Shown here in pieces: positions 12,637-24,483 of a stretch of DNA of 64,000 nt (within the stretch, counting starts at the first letter, position 1; each line of letters begins with the position of its first letter). The notes beneath the pieces were generated by a model. That model worked only from the letters and a program-made list of their open reading frames with translations. It made no database searches and was not told where the DNA came from. The stretch is from NCBI GenBank assembly GCA_012064385.1, contig QRDG01001831.1:655435-719434 (forward strand). Direction: 5' to 3'. The stretch comes from Puccinellia tenuiflora (Eukaryota; Streptophyta; Magnoliopsida; Poales; Poaceae). The translations under genes and the position numbers were made by a program.

Positions 12637-12905
12637 GGGTGCCCCCCCCCCCAGGCTGCCCTCTGGTCGAAGTCTTCATTTTGATGAATAAAAATTTCCT
12701 ATTAATTTTCGTCCAATTCCGAGAATATTTTCAGAAGTAAATTTTTTGAAATAGAAAACAGCAAAAATAGGGAACTGGCACTGGGCATCTTGTTAATAGG
12801 TTAGTCCAATAAAATGCTTAAAAATTATATAATAAGATAGTATAAACATGTTACAATGACATAAAATATGCATGGATCAACCAAAAATTATAGATACGTT
12901 TGACA
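12637..12905 (-). repeat. Degenerate Gypsy-type LTR fragment, right part
   Basis: Continues the repeat split by the LARD element. It matches 42119-42317 (shared words AATTCCGAGAATATTT, GGCACTGGGCATCTTG or close variants, TATAGATACGTTTGACA). Its outer end is decayed compared with the other copy. Confidence 0.6.
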
Positions 12906-13110
12906 AACATGTGACAATGACACAAAACAGGCTGGATAGCGATCCCTAGGTGAAATTTTTAGACAAAGATGCAGTTGGACTCAACGGTCTTTGCTATTTG
13001 TCGTGATGTCTACATGAATATTACCATGAACTCTTTGATTTGGCTAGATTAAGTTTGTGTCATAATCTTGTCAATTGCCTAACTGTAATTCGTTTACCCA
13101 TCATATGATT

Positions 13111-13340
13111 ATTTTATCTTGTGGAGAGACACGTGAACCCATGGCCCCCGGTCCATCTTTTCCCATTGATTATAACACCATTTACTTGCTTCTCATAATC
13201 ACTTGCTTGCTAGTCCGTTTCCATATTTTCATCCACTACACTATACATTTAACTGCTTTGTTTTCAGCTGACCGGGAAGATTGGCAACCTTCCTCCCGTT
13301 GGGGAAAGTAGTTGTTTGAGTGTGTGCAGGTCCGCGCTCG
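13111..13340 (+). repeat. Decayed LTR-end-like sequence
   Basis: The order CGTGAACCCATGGCCCC, GGTCCATC, CACTACACTATACATTT, TTTTCAGCTGACCGG parallels the 3' part of the Gypsy LTR at 29975-30300 (ACCATGAACCCCGGTCCAT through TTTGCAGG). The similarity is weak, and no partner LTR was found. Confidence 0.3.
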
Positions 13341-13666
13341 TTGACTGTTAAGCGCCAGAGATCATCGACGTGCACCTCGTTGTTGATTTCAATGTTCTAC
13401 TGGTTCGATTAAACCTTGGTTTTCACTGAGGAAAAACTGCTAGCAGCAATCAGCCCCTGGCCGCGGCCCCTTCCAGGCCGTACCTAGGACTCGCCACTAG
13501 CCCCTGGACACCGCCTCCGACTCTGCCTCGTCTCGTTTCCCTCCTTTTTATGTATGACTTTTTGCTATATATTCCCACAAATTTTTCGAGGATCGTATCC
13601 CGTGTTCCCGTCATGTTTTTGTTTCCAGTTGTTCAGCCAGATTACTCCCTTTCGATCTTGGCCATC

Positions 13667-14088
13667 ATGACTTATCCGATTTTTTCCAAGGATGATTTCT
13701 TCAAGAACGTCACCAACCCTTACTTGGCGGAGGTCAAGATGCATCCTCAAGTTTTTCAACTTAGGGATGAGGTGCTCCACAAGCAGGATCTAGAAGGCCC
13801 CAAGAAGGAAGGAGATGAGAAGACAAGGTTAGAAGAGGTGGAGCAGGAGGTTTTCAAGTACAAGAAGATGATCGAGTGTGGGGTAAGCGCAAATCATCGT
13901 ATCATCGCCGAGCTCATCACCCTTCATAAGGAAGAAACTGAGGAATTAAGGGAGAATATTCCCTTCTGGGAAACGAGATTGCCCATCTGCAAGCACAGAT
14001 TTACGATCTGCTGGATCAGATTTATGAGTATGAACTTAGATTTAAGCGAATAAGCTCTGCTGCAAGTTTCAGGACTGTGGAAACTTAA
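13667..14088 (+). pseudogene. Broken coiled-coil ORF of unknown element
   Basis: An ORF starting at ATG 13667 gives an acidic, heptad-rich protein: DEVLHKQDLEGPKKEG, RLEEVEQEVFKYKKMI, ITLHKEETEELREN. Around 13957-13970 the heptad pattern leaves this frame and continues in another frame to TAA at 14086-14088, so one frame change breaks it. I do not recognise a named family. The setting in retroelement debris suggests an element-borne accessory ORF rather than a host gene, and a myosin-like coiled coil is the only structural statement I can support. No splice sites or neighbouring conserved exons are evident. Confidence 0.4.
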
Positions 14089-14135
14089 TCATATTTTCTT
14101 GACGGGCAGCGACTCCCGTGGAAATTTAATAATAA

Positions 14136-14610
14136 CACTAGTGGGAAAAGGCTTATAGATAGATTTTTTATCAGTGGAGCATATTTTTTAATATACCCCA
14201 CTAGTATTTACTAGTGGCGCATTTAGAAATATGCTGCACTGATATTTTTATACTAATGGCGCACATACAACAAAATGCGCCACGGATATTTCTGTGGGAC
14301 CCACCAGAAGGGTCGTGGACAAAATATCCTGGGTTATGTGTGGCGCATATACAAGATGCGCCATTAATATTATGCATGTTAGTGGCGCATATTGGTTAAT
14401 GTGCGCCACGGATAAGCTGTGGGCCCCACTGGCCCCACCTCTGTTAGTGTTATGCGTGGCGCATATGCAATATGCGCCACTGATAGACCCTCTATCAATG
14501 GCGCATATTGCATATGCGCCACGCATATGAGGCGGGTCCCACCCCTCTGAAAAGGTGGCACACTTATCAGTGACGCATTTTTTTCAATATGCGCCACTGA
14601 TAAGCGCGCA
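14136..14610 (+). repeat. CACTA left terminus and subterminal repeat array
   Basis: Starts with the CACTA terminal inverted repeat. It then has many direct and inverted copies of a core GTGGCGCAT/ATGCGCCAC separated by spacers, down to about 14600. Such arrays bind the accessory transposase protein in En/Spm elements. Confidence 0.88.
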
Positions 14611-15281
14611 CAGATCTACAAGATGGCAGCCCCTCCTACCTACCACCACCATTCCATTCTTGTCCATCTAGCACCCCAAACTAGATCCAGCTCCTCCTCC
14701 TCCTCCCCACCACCTCAATTTCTCCATTGTTGCCTCCATTCTTGGTTGTTAAACCTACCTTGCTTCATAGTTTTGTGAGGGGAAACCTCTCCATGTTGTA
14801 GATCTACTAAACCAACTAGTTTCCTCCTCCAACATCCATCTTTGTCCACTTCTTTCTCCAACAACTCCACACTCTCTCGTCGCGGACTTGGCTCGATAAC
14901 GGTTATACTAGGTGAGTTGTTGGAGGACATGCATGTGGATGTTTTGTGTGGCCGGCGGATGTCTCGCGTGCGGTGTGCGCATGTGTGTGCATGCTCTTGT
15001 GTGTGGATGATCTACGTGTCAAGCTAGCTTGTGTGTGGTGCATGAATGTTTGCAGGTGACGAACAAGCAAGAGCATGTTGCTTGCTCCGGCGTGGTGCAT
15101 GCATGTTTGCCAAAATGTTGATTAACTTCCGTTTCGGCAAATTTTTGCACTACCCATACGTCCTATTTTTAGGAGAGGTCATGCCGAATTTTTCCGGCGA
15201 CCATGCATGCATGTGTGTGTGTGTGTGTTAGTGCATGATGGTGTGTGGTTCTAAGATACTATCTATACCGCGCAGGCAACC
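14611..15281 (+). other. 5' leader and leader intron of the TNP2-like gene
   Basis: A pyrimidine-rich leader runs from about 14611 to 14911. It is followed by a likely intron from 14912 (CTAG|GTGAGT) to 15275 (CCGCGCAG), just before the ATG at 15282. The intron holds a TG microsatellite near 15210-15229 and a block at about 15120-15200 that recurs near the second gene. Confidence 0.6.
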
Positions 15282-18200
15282 ATGGTCAGACACATGAGCG
15301 AAGGTCGAGTGGATAGATACAAGGAACGCGCGGTGGCCGACATGAGGATGAACAAGAGGAACTACATAAGATGTCCGTGTCGAACATGCAAGATCGGGAG
15401 CTTGATGGACCCTGATTCCGCAGACCTAGAGATTCACCTGCTCACGCGTGGTTTCATGCCCGACTACTATTCTAAAGATGACGAGGACGTCAACAATGGT
15501 GGTCCTGAAGACGAGGGCGTACATGATGATGATCATCACAAAGGTGATGGCGGCGGCGGAATGATGATGATCATTACGAAGGTGATGGCGGCGGCAGACA
15601 TGATGATTATCATCACGAAGGAGACGATGCGGAGCAAGATGGTGGTGGAGAAGACGCGGCGTCGACGGACACACATACGCGGCTAACCTCGGTCTTGCAG
15701 GACCCACATGTTCAGGCACTGCTCCTCAAGGAGACGAGCAACGCAAAAGCTGCTGCCAGAGAGAAAGTCAAGCTGGAGCAGATGGAGATTGACGGGAAAA
15801 CTCCGTTGTTTCCTGATTGCCGGCCCGAGGATACACGCTTGAGCGTCACGCTCAAGGCTCTGGAGATGAAGGCGGAAAGCAAATGGACCGACGTAGGCTT
15901 TAACAAAAGCATGAGCTTCTGGCAAAAACGTCTTCCCAAGGGCAACACGTGTCCAACCCAAGAAAATTGTGTGCCCTCTGGACATGCCGTACGACAGATA
16001 CCACGCCTGCATCAATGATTGCGCAATTTATCGGGGTCCGTACAAGGATAGAACCACATGTCCGGTGTGCGGCCAAGGACGATACAAGAGAGGGAACAAG
16101 AAAGTACCTCAGAAAGTGGTATGGTACTTTCGTATCACTCCCTGCCTGAAGCGGTATTTCGTAGACCCTAAGGAAGCAAAGCTCATGCGATGGCACGCGG
16201 AAAGGGAGAAGCCCGAAGAAGATCCGAAGAAGGGCAGGATCCTGACACACCCTTCAGATGCTTGCCAGTGGGAAGCATTGGACATCGACTTCCCTGAGTT
16301 CGGGGCCGATCCAAGGAACGTCAGGATTGGTATGAGCACCGATGGACTCAATCCGTTTGGCAACCAGAGTAGCACGCACAGCACCTGGCCCGTGTTTGTA
16401 TGGCCGTACAACCTCCCTCCCTGGCTGTGCACCAAGCAGAGATACATACACATGAGTATTCTGATTCATGGGGCCGAAACAGCCAGGTGTCGACATGCAT
16501 CTGTATCTCGGGATGTTGAAAGAAGAGCTAGCCACGCTGTGGGAGACGCCTACTCGTACGTGGGACGCATACGGAAGAGATTATTTCCCTATGAGAGTCG
16601 CGTTGTTGACGACGGTGCAGGACTATCCAGGTTACAGTTACGTGTCTGGCCAGGTGAACCACGGACACAACGCATGTGTGAGGTGCATGGATAAGACCCC
16701 GCATCTCCAGCTACCAAGGGATCCCGGTTCTTCGAAGACCGTGTTCCAACAGACTCGAATGTGGCTTCCAATGGATCACGTGTGGAGAAAGCGCGGGTAC
16801 CTGTTCAACGGTAAAGAAGAGCTCGAAAAAGCCCCACGTCCGATGAAAGGCGAAGTAATCAACGACATGCTGGAAAACTGGGAAGAGTGCCCTTTGCCGG
16901 GAAAGAAGCGTCCAAGGACAAAGCCGCTGCATGGTGTGTGGAAAGCCAGGTCTGTTTTCTGGGACATGTTGTACTGGAAATACCTCCACACGCCCCCATA
17001 GCCTTGATATGATGCACATCATGAAGAACGTGTGTGAGAGTCTGCTTGGCACCCTTCTCAACATGCCGGAGAGGACCAAAGATGGGCCAAAGGCAAGAAG
17101 CGACCTGGAATTGCTTGGCATCAAGAAAGAACTTCATGGTTCGGCGCCCGATGAAGATATGATGATGAATGATGAGATGGGCGAAGATACCCAGGGTCGC
17201 CGCAAGAGGGCTAAGAGGAGGGATGTGGTGTTTCCTGTTGCCTGCTTCACTCTAAGTGAGAAGGAGCTCGAGCAGTTTTTCAAGTGCCTCCTAGGAGTCA
17301 AAGTTTCACACGGTTACTCTGGGAACATAGGCAGATATCTAGACGAAACGAAGAAGAGGTTCAGCGGATGAAGTCTCACGACTGTCACGTGCTGATGATA
17401 CAGATACTTCCCATTGCGATCCGAGGGATTATGGACGAGCACGTCCATGAGATGTTGTTTGGCCTCTGCAACTTCTTCGACGTCATCTCGAGGAAATCGA
17501 TCGGCCTGAAGCAGCTCGACGTGCTGCAAGAAGAGATCGTCGTGATACCGTGCGAGCTCGAGATTTACTTCCCGCCCGCGTTCTTCAACATCATGGTGCA
17601 TCTCCTCGTCCATGTCGTGGATGACATCATTCATCTCGGGCCGACATTCCTGCACAACATGATGCCGTTCGAAAGGCTCAACGGTGTTATCAAAGGATTC
17701 ATCCGCAACAGGTCCCATCCAGACGGAAGCATCGCCAAGGGCTTTCTGACCTACGAGTGCGTCTCTTTATACCAGAATTTTCTACGCACCGAGGATGACG
17801 ACACGGACGACCCTGTTGGTCTGCCCAAAAGGACGTACCTCGGCCGGCTCGCCGGATATGGTCACCGTGAAGGCTTTCGCGCCCTGCATGTCGGCACGAA
17901 GGGTCGACGCCTCAACTTTGATAGGGCACACCGAGTCGCGCTACAGCACATCGAAGTGGTTGACCCTTGGGTGGAGGAGCACAAAAGCTTTGTCGAGCAG
18001 AAGTTCATTGACCTTGGCCGGCCAAGGAAGAAGGGAGACATAACAAGAGAGCACAACTCCAGCTCCACGGCTTGGTTCAAGAAAAAACTTCACGGCTGCA
18101 GTCGACGCCTTCTACGGAGGATGAAAAACTCATTTTCGCATTGTCACAGGGCCCCGGGCACAACGTGAGGACATATCAGGCCTACGACATCAACGGATAT

Positions 18201-18782
18201 AGATACACCGAGGAAAGGGACAGGAGTAGCGAATATCAGAACTCAGGTGTAACGATGCCGATGATGAAGCCACGGTCAAGGAAAGATTCTTCCGAAGGAT
18301 CGAGGAGATCTAGGAGCTTGACTACGCCGGAGAGAAGGCGCCGATGTTCCGTGTCAGATGGGCCAAGAGCGTCCAGAAAGAGGGCCGGTATTTCACCCAC
18401 CATGGTTATACCCGATGCCTCCGCGAAGAACGCATCCGCAAAAAACGAGCCATGGGTACTCGCGAGCCAAGTTGACCAATGCTTCTTCATCACCGACCCG
18501 TCAAAGCCAAGCCGTGTTGTCGTGAGGAGGGGCAAGAGGAGCATCATCGGAATGGAAGGACCCGCCAACGATCAAGACTTAGAAAAGAACGGCGATCCAA
18601 AGATCGAAGAGGAATTCGACAAGTACTTCGACAACCCGACTGCCGCAGGAAAAAGGAAGACCACTCTACCTACTAAAGATTGTCCGTTCACGAGAAGAAA
18701 CCTCAACATTCCCGGGCTAAAGTATTCAACCGCGAGGAAGAAGGGCAAGAAGATTGCAAAAAGAGACGCTAGATCTAGCTAG
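15282..18782 (+). pseudogene. TNP2-like CACTA transposase, multiply frameshifted
   Basis: Reading across several frames gives the domain order of a CACTA transposase. First comes an N-terminal transposase-associated region (IRCPCRTCKIG, LLTRGFMPDYY; 15282-15480), then a linker. The Transposase_21 core follows (ACINDCAIYRG, TTCPVCGQGRY, RIGMSTDGLNPFGNQSS, LDMMHIMKNV; about 15960-17340), then a DUF4218-like part (MKSHDCHVLM, FPPAFFNIMVHLLVHVVDD, 17360-17760) and a DUF4216-like C-terminus (AYDINGYRY, PWVLASQVDQCFF, 18170-18600). Frame changes occur near 15535-15562, 15955-15970, 16465, 16991-16997, 17350 and 18100-18150. The protein would have cut at the CACTA ends and carried out transposition in the nucleus. 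It cannot make a full product now. Introns could explain one break, but not all. Confidence 0.88.
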
Positions 18783-19093
18783 CTAGGGCGGAATCGAGAT
18801 CATGCACATGAGACATGACATTTTTTGTGTATGCATATGCGTTTACTCGAATATATGTCTTCACTCGAATATATAGACATTTTTGTGCATGTATGCATAT
18901 GCCTTTACTCTAATACATGACATTTAAATCCTTGCTTTAAATAGATTTGTAAATGTTGAAGTTACCCGTAAAAAAAAGAAGTTACTATTTTGTTAGAGAA
19001 AAGAACATATTTTGTAAAATAAATAAAAAAGTGAGAAATTTTGTTAGAGACATATATTTTGCTACCACACTGTGGTGTTGCGCTGTGCTGCTG
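18783..19093 (+). other. AT-rich 3' flank of the TNP2-like gene
   Basis: Contains two related stretches around ATGCATATGC(G/C)TTTACTC(G/T)AATA. No ORF or RNA gene is seen. It probably holds the transcript end. Confidence 0.4.
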
Positions 19094-19161
19094 TGGCTAA
19101 GTGCAAACTATGCGTGGCGCATTTCGAACAATATGCGCCACGCATAGTTTGCACTTAGCCA
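19094..19161. repeat. Perfect 29-bp inverted repeat with CACTA subterminal motif
   Basis: Arms 19094-19122 and 19133-19161 are exact reverse complements around a 10-base loop (TTCGAACAAT). Each arm contains TATGCGTGGCGCAT, the motif that fills both ends of the CACTA element. The site lies between the TNP2-like gene and the leader of the second gene, so it could act as a transposase-bound promoter or insulator, or as a hairpin in a transcript. Confidence 0.93.
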
Positions 19162-19164
19162 AAT

Positions 19165-19690
19165 AACCGTTCCCCTCGCGCAGCTCTCTCTTCTTCCCCA
19201 TTGCAACGACCCCGACCCCTGCGCCCCTTCTTCTCCGACCCCGACCCCCGTGCCCGCCGCAGTGCTCGCTTCGCGCCCGCATCGCTCTCGATCGAAGCCG
19301 CCGCGCCCCTTCTCCCCTCCTCCCTGCCGCTGATTCCCTCGGCCCTCCCCTCCCCCTCCCCCATCCCCAGTTGCTCTGCTCGAAGCCGATCGACACCGTC
19401 GCCTGCCGCCCCGAGCACCATCGAGGTGAGTCCCTCCTCCTCGTTCCCCCTGCACCCCTTCTCCCCTCCTCCCCCTTCCCCTTTCTCCCTCCCCTGTGCC
19501 CCTCCTCGCTTCTCCCCCTTCCCCCTTCTCCCAAATCTCACAGCTCCGCCGCGCAGGAAGGAGGAGCCGCGGGAAGGAGGAACCTCCTGCCGTCATCCAC
19601 CGCTCGAAGCTGCCTCGCCCCGTAGACACCGTAGAGGAGGAGCCTCCTGCCGTCATCCACCGCTCGATCGAAGCCGCCGCGCCCCACAGG
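19165..19690 (+). other. Pyrimidine-rich leader of the second CACTA gene
   Basis: C- and CT-rich DNA with low-complexity Pro/Ser frames, ending at a likely splice donor (CCCCACAG|GTGATCC near 19690). The composition and splice signals suggest an untranslated leader exon. The long Pro/Ser frame is probably not coding. Confidence 0.45.
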
Positions 19691-19714
19691 TGATCCACCC
19701 CCTCTCTCCCCTAT

Positions 19715-19807
19715 CCTCTCTCTTGCATTTGGTTCCAATTAGGGTTCTTGATGATCTGGAATTAAGAAAACAAGATTACTCTTGATGATCTGGTCATGCT
19801 CACTAGT
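19715..19807 (+). repeat. 93-bp duplicated intron segment, copy 1
   Basis: Identical by eye to 25462-25554 and in the same relative order to the next duplicated block. The phrase CTTGATGATCTGG occurs twice within it. Confidence 0.92.
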
Positions 19808-20992
19808 TTAGAGGCAATTAATTTTATGTTTCAGATTACACATTTTATCATCACCCTATAGCTTATTGTTAGTCTAAAATTTATGACCTGTACAACCATA
19901 TTGAGGTATACTTAAGAAGTAACAACGCAGCAGCAAAGCTGGTACCATTACCTTGATTATTGATCGGTTCATGCAGTGCAGAAAGAAGCATACATTCATT
20001 TTTAGACAGTGTGTCTAGGTTGCTAATCTGCTCAGAAGTATACTATTTTTCTTCTAGTGCTCATTAGTGATGAATCCACAATGGCTACTGCTTATTGCTA
20101 TACTGAAAATTATATGCTTATGTGTTTTCCTGTAGTTCTCATTACTAGTCCTCGATGAACTGATTAGTGACTACTCCGTATTGCTATACTAGTTGTGATT
20201 TAGTAATAAAATTGCTGGTTGAGAACCTCCATGGAACCATCTTATCTCACATTGAGATGTTTCAGGCACTTTTGCTTTCCAGACCTACTAGAGTATGACA
20301 TGCATTTTCTCATATGTTATTTATATGGATTATAGTAGTGCAAGGGCTCTTGGCTGTGCTTAAATGCTTTTGTTCTGGGAATAGTTTGACAATACAAATA
20401 CTCAAATAGCATCTTCGGTACGCTCTGTTGATCTTGAACAGAGCGGACCAATTTATGGTACCATATGACCGTTGAGTCGCATATGATTTCCCTATGGTAT
20501 GGGCATTTGCAAGTAGATGGTTACTCTGACCTGTAACTCTGATATGGCTGGCCTCGCATGTAAAATTATTTGTATTAGGTTGTAGTATCATGGATGCTAA
20601 AGCTTGAACTCCTGTCCACTGATTGTTTTTTGCCTGTACATGTTGACGGCAGGGACGTGCTCAGTCTGAATCTGAATTTTTAATTCTGCATATGTATGCT
20701 CGAAACATCATCTTGATGATCCATTATGACCAGAATAGCTGATTCATGTACATGCTTGGGCCTTAATGCTTTCACTGTGGTGATGCACTTGGTAAATACA
20801 AACATGCACTTGGTAAATGCAAACATTATAAACCCTGAACCTATTTTACCTTTAAGTTTTGCTCTAATTGGACTGCAATTTTGTTTTGTTGTGTTAGAGT
20901 GTAGGATTTTTTTAGCTATGATTTTAGTTGATCAGCATGACCCGCTCCATGAATCATTTTCTTCTTCTTCATTGTGGTCCATTTGGAATATA
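19808..20992 (+). other. Intron-like AT-rich sequence
   Basis: Lies between the two duplicated blocks of copy 1. No gene or RNA is seen. It has no counterpart of equal length in copy 2, where the spacing is about 290 bp. Confidence 0.4.
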
Positions 20993-21127
20993 ATTGCTAC
21001 AGGTTATTTGAAAATGAGCTGCCCGTTTCTCCCGAAGTGTCGATTCACTTCCGTTTCGGTTGAGAAATGGGCACTCCTAGGTCAAAAAAACAGCAAAGGT
21101 CATGCCGAATTTTTCGGTCCACTCTAG
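20993..21127 (+). repeat. Duplicated intron end plus short exon, copy 1
   Basis: Matches 25841-25979. It begins at a likely acceptor (ATTGCTACAG|GTTATTTG), runs through ATGAGCTGCCCG and ends CCACTCTAG. Differences are mainly the length of an A run. It contains the block CACTTCCGTTTCGG ... GGTCATGCCGAATTTTT that is also related to 15120-15200. Confidence 0.9.
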
Positions 21128-24100
21128 CTTAATTAATTTTTGCATTTTTTCTATGACTAGCTGAATGCCCGTGCGTTGCTACGGGTTAAAATCTTTAAAT
21201 GCACATGGATGTTACCCTCCACCTCATTCAACAATGCCGAGAAAGGTGAAACTGGCTTCGCATCTGGTTGTGCTCTACTACATAGCGTACACATCACAAT
21301 TATGTTGTGTGCCACCAGACATTGATTTTTCTTTTGTGTGGTGACAATCCTTGTATTACTCGGCATTAATTTCACAAAATACCTTGAGTACAAAGAGGTC
21401 TATGTGTACAGAAGAATACATAAAAAGGTAGAAACCCCCAGAAGGGTCAAAACAAACAGAACAAACATTTAAATGAAAATGCAGTAACTATATTTCTTTT
21501 CACACATTCTATCTCCTGATTCTATCAATAGTCGCATCATAGGAAGCTTACAGACTCCATAGCAGCAATTTGTCACGGATCTGCTGGCTCTGCATACTTG
21601 CATCATCCAATAATTGGCAGTCCAAACCTTGTGGACAACAGACAATTATTTCATTGACCAATTGATCTGTGAATGGATAAGTCTACAACCAACAATAAAT
21701 ATCAAGAGTAAAAAATTTGTATCAGAAAAGAACTACATAAATAAAACCAAAGCACATCAACTATCTTTAATTTTATCTGCATACACAATATTATACACAA
21801 CTGATCTGTGAATGGATACAAACTAAACTATCTTACTCTCGAGTATAGGTGGCACAGACCAAATAATGGATGCCAAGGACACATCTGTCTATCTTCTCTG
21901 TGTTAGCTTATTTGCAACCATGTGGCAGAAAATTCAATTATAAGGGCTCGAGCAAAAGGAGCAATGATCTGCGCTGATCAGCCGACCATGCCTTCCTTTG
22001 TCTCGGATGTGGACGATGCCTTCAGGGATTACACCAGAGAGATCTGCATTTCAGAATCGATATGCGCCAAACCATTAGCTGGTCTGCACTACATTTGAAT
22101 TATTTAAGACAAATAAAAAAATTACCTGCCATCTCTCCACTACGTCATTAAATTTTGCTAGTTAATTTTAGTGACTATAGTGTTAATTTATTTAAGGATG
22201 CGCTGGTGGATTTTCCGCACAACTACAATCTGTAATAGCTACGACCGTGGCAAGGACAGAGCGTGCATGTGCTGATAGGAGACGGGAATGTCAGTTTCTT
22301 ATCAAACTTACATGCATTAAAATAACATGAGATTTTAGATATGTTCCACTTTTTCGGAATTTTTGACATAAGTTTTTCTTACCCCACAAAAAAGTAATGA
22401 CCAAAGAAGTAGACTTTAAAATTTCAGACACGTGAAATGGTAATTTTGTAAAGGATTATAACACTCATGTTTGCATGATGGCAATTATGAATTCCAGCAC
22501 ACCCATTCTAGTGATATTTTATCATACAAAATAGGGAAATTGACCTTTGATTATACCTTTGAATTCCAGCAGTCATTGTTTTGGATTATTACGCTCATTC
22601 AATTACTGTGTAGGAAACTGCAAAGGCCTATCAGCATTCGACAAACTCAATCTATTAATATACTGTCCCATAATTGTGGTGACAGATCACAGTGAATAAG
22701 TTATTACTTTCAGTGTATTTTATACCAATGCGCAGACACTATGTTATTATCAACGCAACGGTAATCGACATCCGTATGAAGCAGGATAGAAATATGACCT
22801 AGCCTCACAAATCACACCCGAGATAAAGTGACCCGTGATTCTTTTACCCCACATAAATTTATTATCAGCAATCGAATTGATCAGCTCAAACAGAAGCAGC
22901 AGATAATGATGTAAGCAACTAAGCACTGAAGTACGTACCAAGAAAAAGACAATATGGCCAGAAAGATAGCCACTGATATTGTTCACCTACAAAAAGGTAA
23001 CAAACAGTTCATAAACTCTAAGTAGTAAAGAAATCAGCATGAAAAAATTCAGAAGCTAGAAGGCCGTGGTGACAAAACTCAACAAAATTTCTCATTTTAA
23101 AAAAGAAATGAAATCTAGTACGTTTGAAGTATAACAAGTCAGAAACCTATCTTGTGCCCAGTAAATATAAAACTCAATAACTGGATACCCTTTTACAGGA
23201 TAGCAGGATAACAGGAAGATCATCTTTGTTACATGTAACTAACCAGCCTCCCCTTTTACCATATCGGTCATTTTAATAAAATAACCTTCTTTCACTGGCT
23301 CGTAAACCTGCAAGAGGAATATTTTTTGATTCAATATTCAATATTATATAGACCATGGAGCGCAAGAATTTTACTTCGTGTGTAGCACTACAACAGAATA
23401 AAACTTGTTGAGCACTAAGACCTTCTCATAATTTATCAGCCGTTCACGGAAGTCCTGCAATCCAGCTTCATAGTTTGGCCTAAAATATTACCTGCAAACA
23501 AGGTTATAGATGGTTGGTTCCTGACTGGTCAGCATAGTCAAGACTTTGCTGAATTTTCAGGCGTAAGTTCCTTTCGACAACCTTCACATTGTTACATATT
23601 GTATCCAGAAATATCATCTGTCGAGAGTGAATTCAGTTAGCAATGCATAATAGAAATGTACCAAAAGGACAATATGACATTAACTAAAAATCCCACAAAC
23701 TGTCAATACTTTTGATCCGCTTGAATCAATTTCTCAAGTCAACATATGAGATAATTCTCAGTTGTTAAATAAAGCTCTTCTCCAGAAAAACCTGAATCAC
23801 TAAACTGGGATGAACCTTTCCACACAAAACTCCCTTCAATCAACCCTCGGTCTGCATACATAATACTTTTTTCTGCAGAAGTGGGGGTAGAAACCTAATA
23901 CCGTGGCACATGATGGTGTACTCGTGGGCGACGACCGTCCCAAAGCTCGCAAGCGTGGCCACGATTCCAGGAGACATCGCGACGCACGCCCGTCGCCGGC
24001 GGCGCCCTCGACATCCCTCCCCTGGGATCGATCCTTCCGCTTCCGGCGCATGCGGGACACTCTGAAGGCGAGGCATAGCGGCTGAAGATGCGGTGTTGAT

Positions 24101-24483
24101 AGGCGGCGGCTGACCATTGTGGGGCGAACCCTAGCCCCCGTGTGCTCGCTCCACATGAGAGGAGGAAGTGGTCGTCTAGGAGATGGAAGAAGTGAAGGAC
24201 AGAACGAGGAATGAGGGGGGCGAGGCTGGAGGAGCAGTTTGCGTCTGATTTTCTGGAGATAATTACGGGCAGTAATTACGGTATGGCGGCGGGTGTGAGG
24301 CACGTAGCGATGGACGAAATTAACTCAGACGAGAGGACACTCGTAGCGATGGAATTTTTTGTTGGCCCACCTGTCGGCGCGTGAGAGGTTGAGGAGAGAC
24401 GACGGACCAAAGGAGGCAGAACGCGAAACAGGCAGATTGAGGAACACTGTTTTCTTTTTAAGTAGTATATATAGAGAAGAGAA
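21128..24483. mobile_element. Probable gene-fragment-carrying insertion, class uncertain
   Basis: Begins just after the duplicated block with TCTATGACTAGCTG and GCCCGTGCGTTGCTACGG, a signature seen at the edge of many grass repeats. It ends near TTTTTAAGTAGTATATATAG at about 24480. Between these edges lie reversed exon pieces of a host gene. Terminal inverted repeats and a target duplication were not established, so Helitron, Mutator-like and plain CACTA capture all remain possible. The edges are approximate. Confidence 0.35.
22939..23617 (-). pseudogene. Captured exon fragments of F2KP (6-phosphofructo-2-kinase/fructose-2,6-bisphosphatase)
   Basis: On the minus strand, four pieces occur in the order found in the plant bifunctional enzyme: MIFLDTICNN and VVERNLRLKIQQSLDYAD (23617 down to about 23522); NYEAGLQDFRERLINYEK (about 23482-23425); VYEPVKEGYFIKMTDMV (about 23308-23258, after a CAG acceptor); and VNNISGYLSGHIVFFLV (22986-22939, followed by a GTACGT donor). 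They match the end of the kinase half, before the phosphatase half. Intron sequence is retained, so this is a genomic capture, not a processed copy. The exon after EPVKEG reads into a stop if unspliced. F2KP controls the cytosolic regulator fructose-2,6-bisphosphate; this fragment cannot make it. The identity rests on remembered family motifs. Confidence 0.75.

Noticed and set aside
15426..15719. Minus-strand His/Ile-rich frame
   Set aside because: It is the complement of the Asp/His/Gly repeat in the TNP2-like gene.
19201..19785. 194-codon Pro/Ser-rich frame
   Set aside because: Low-complexity pyrimidine-rich DNA open in several frames, ending at a splice donor. More likely an untranslated leader.
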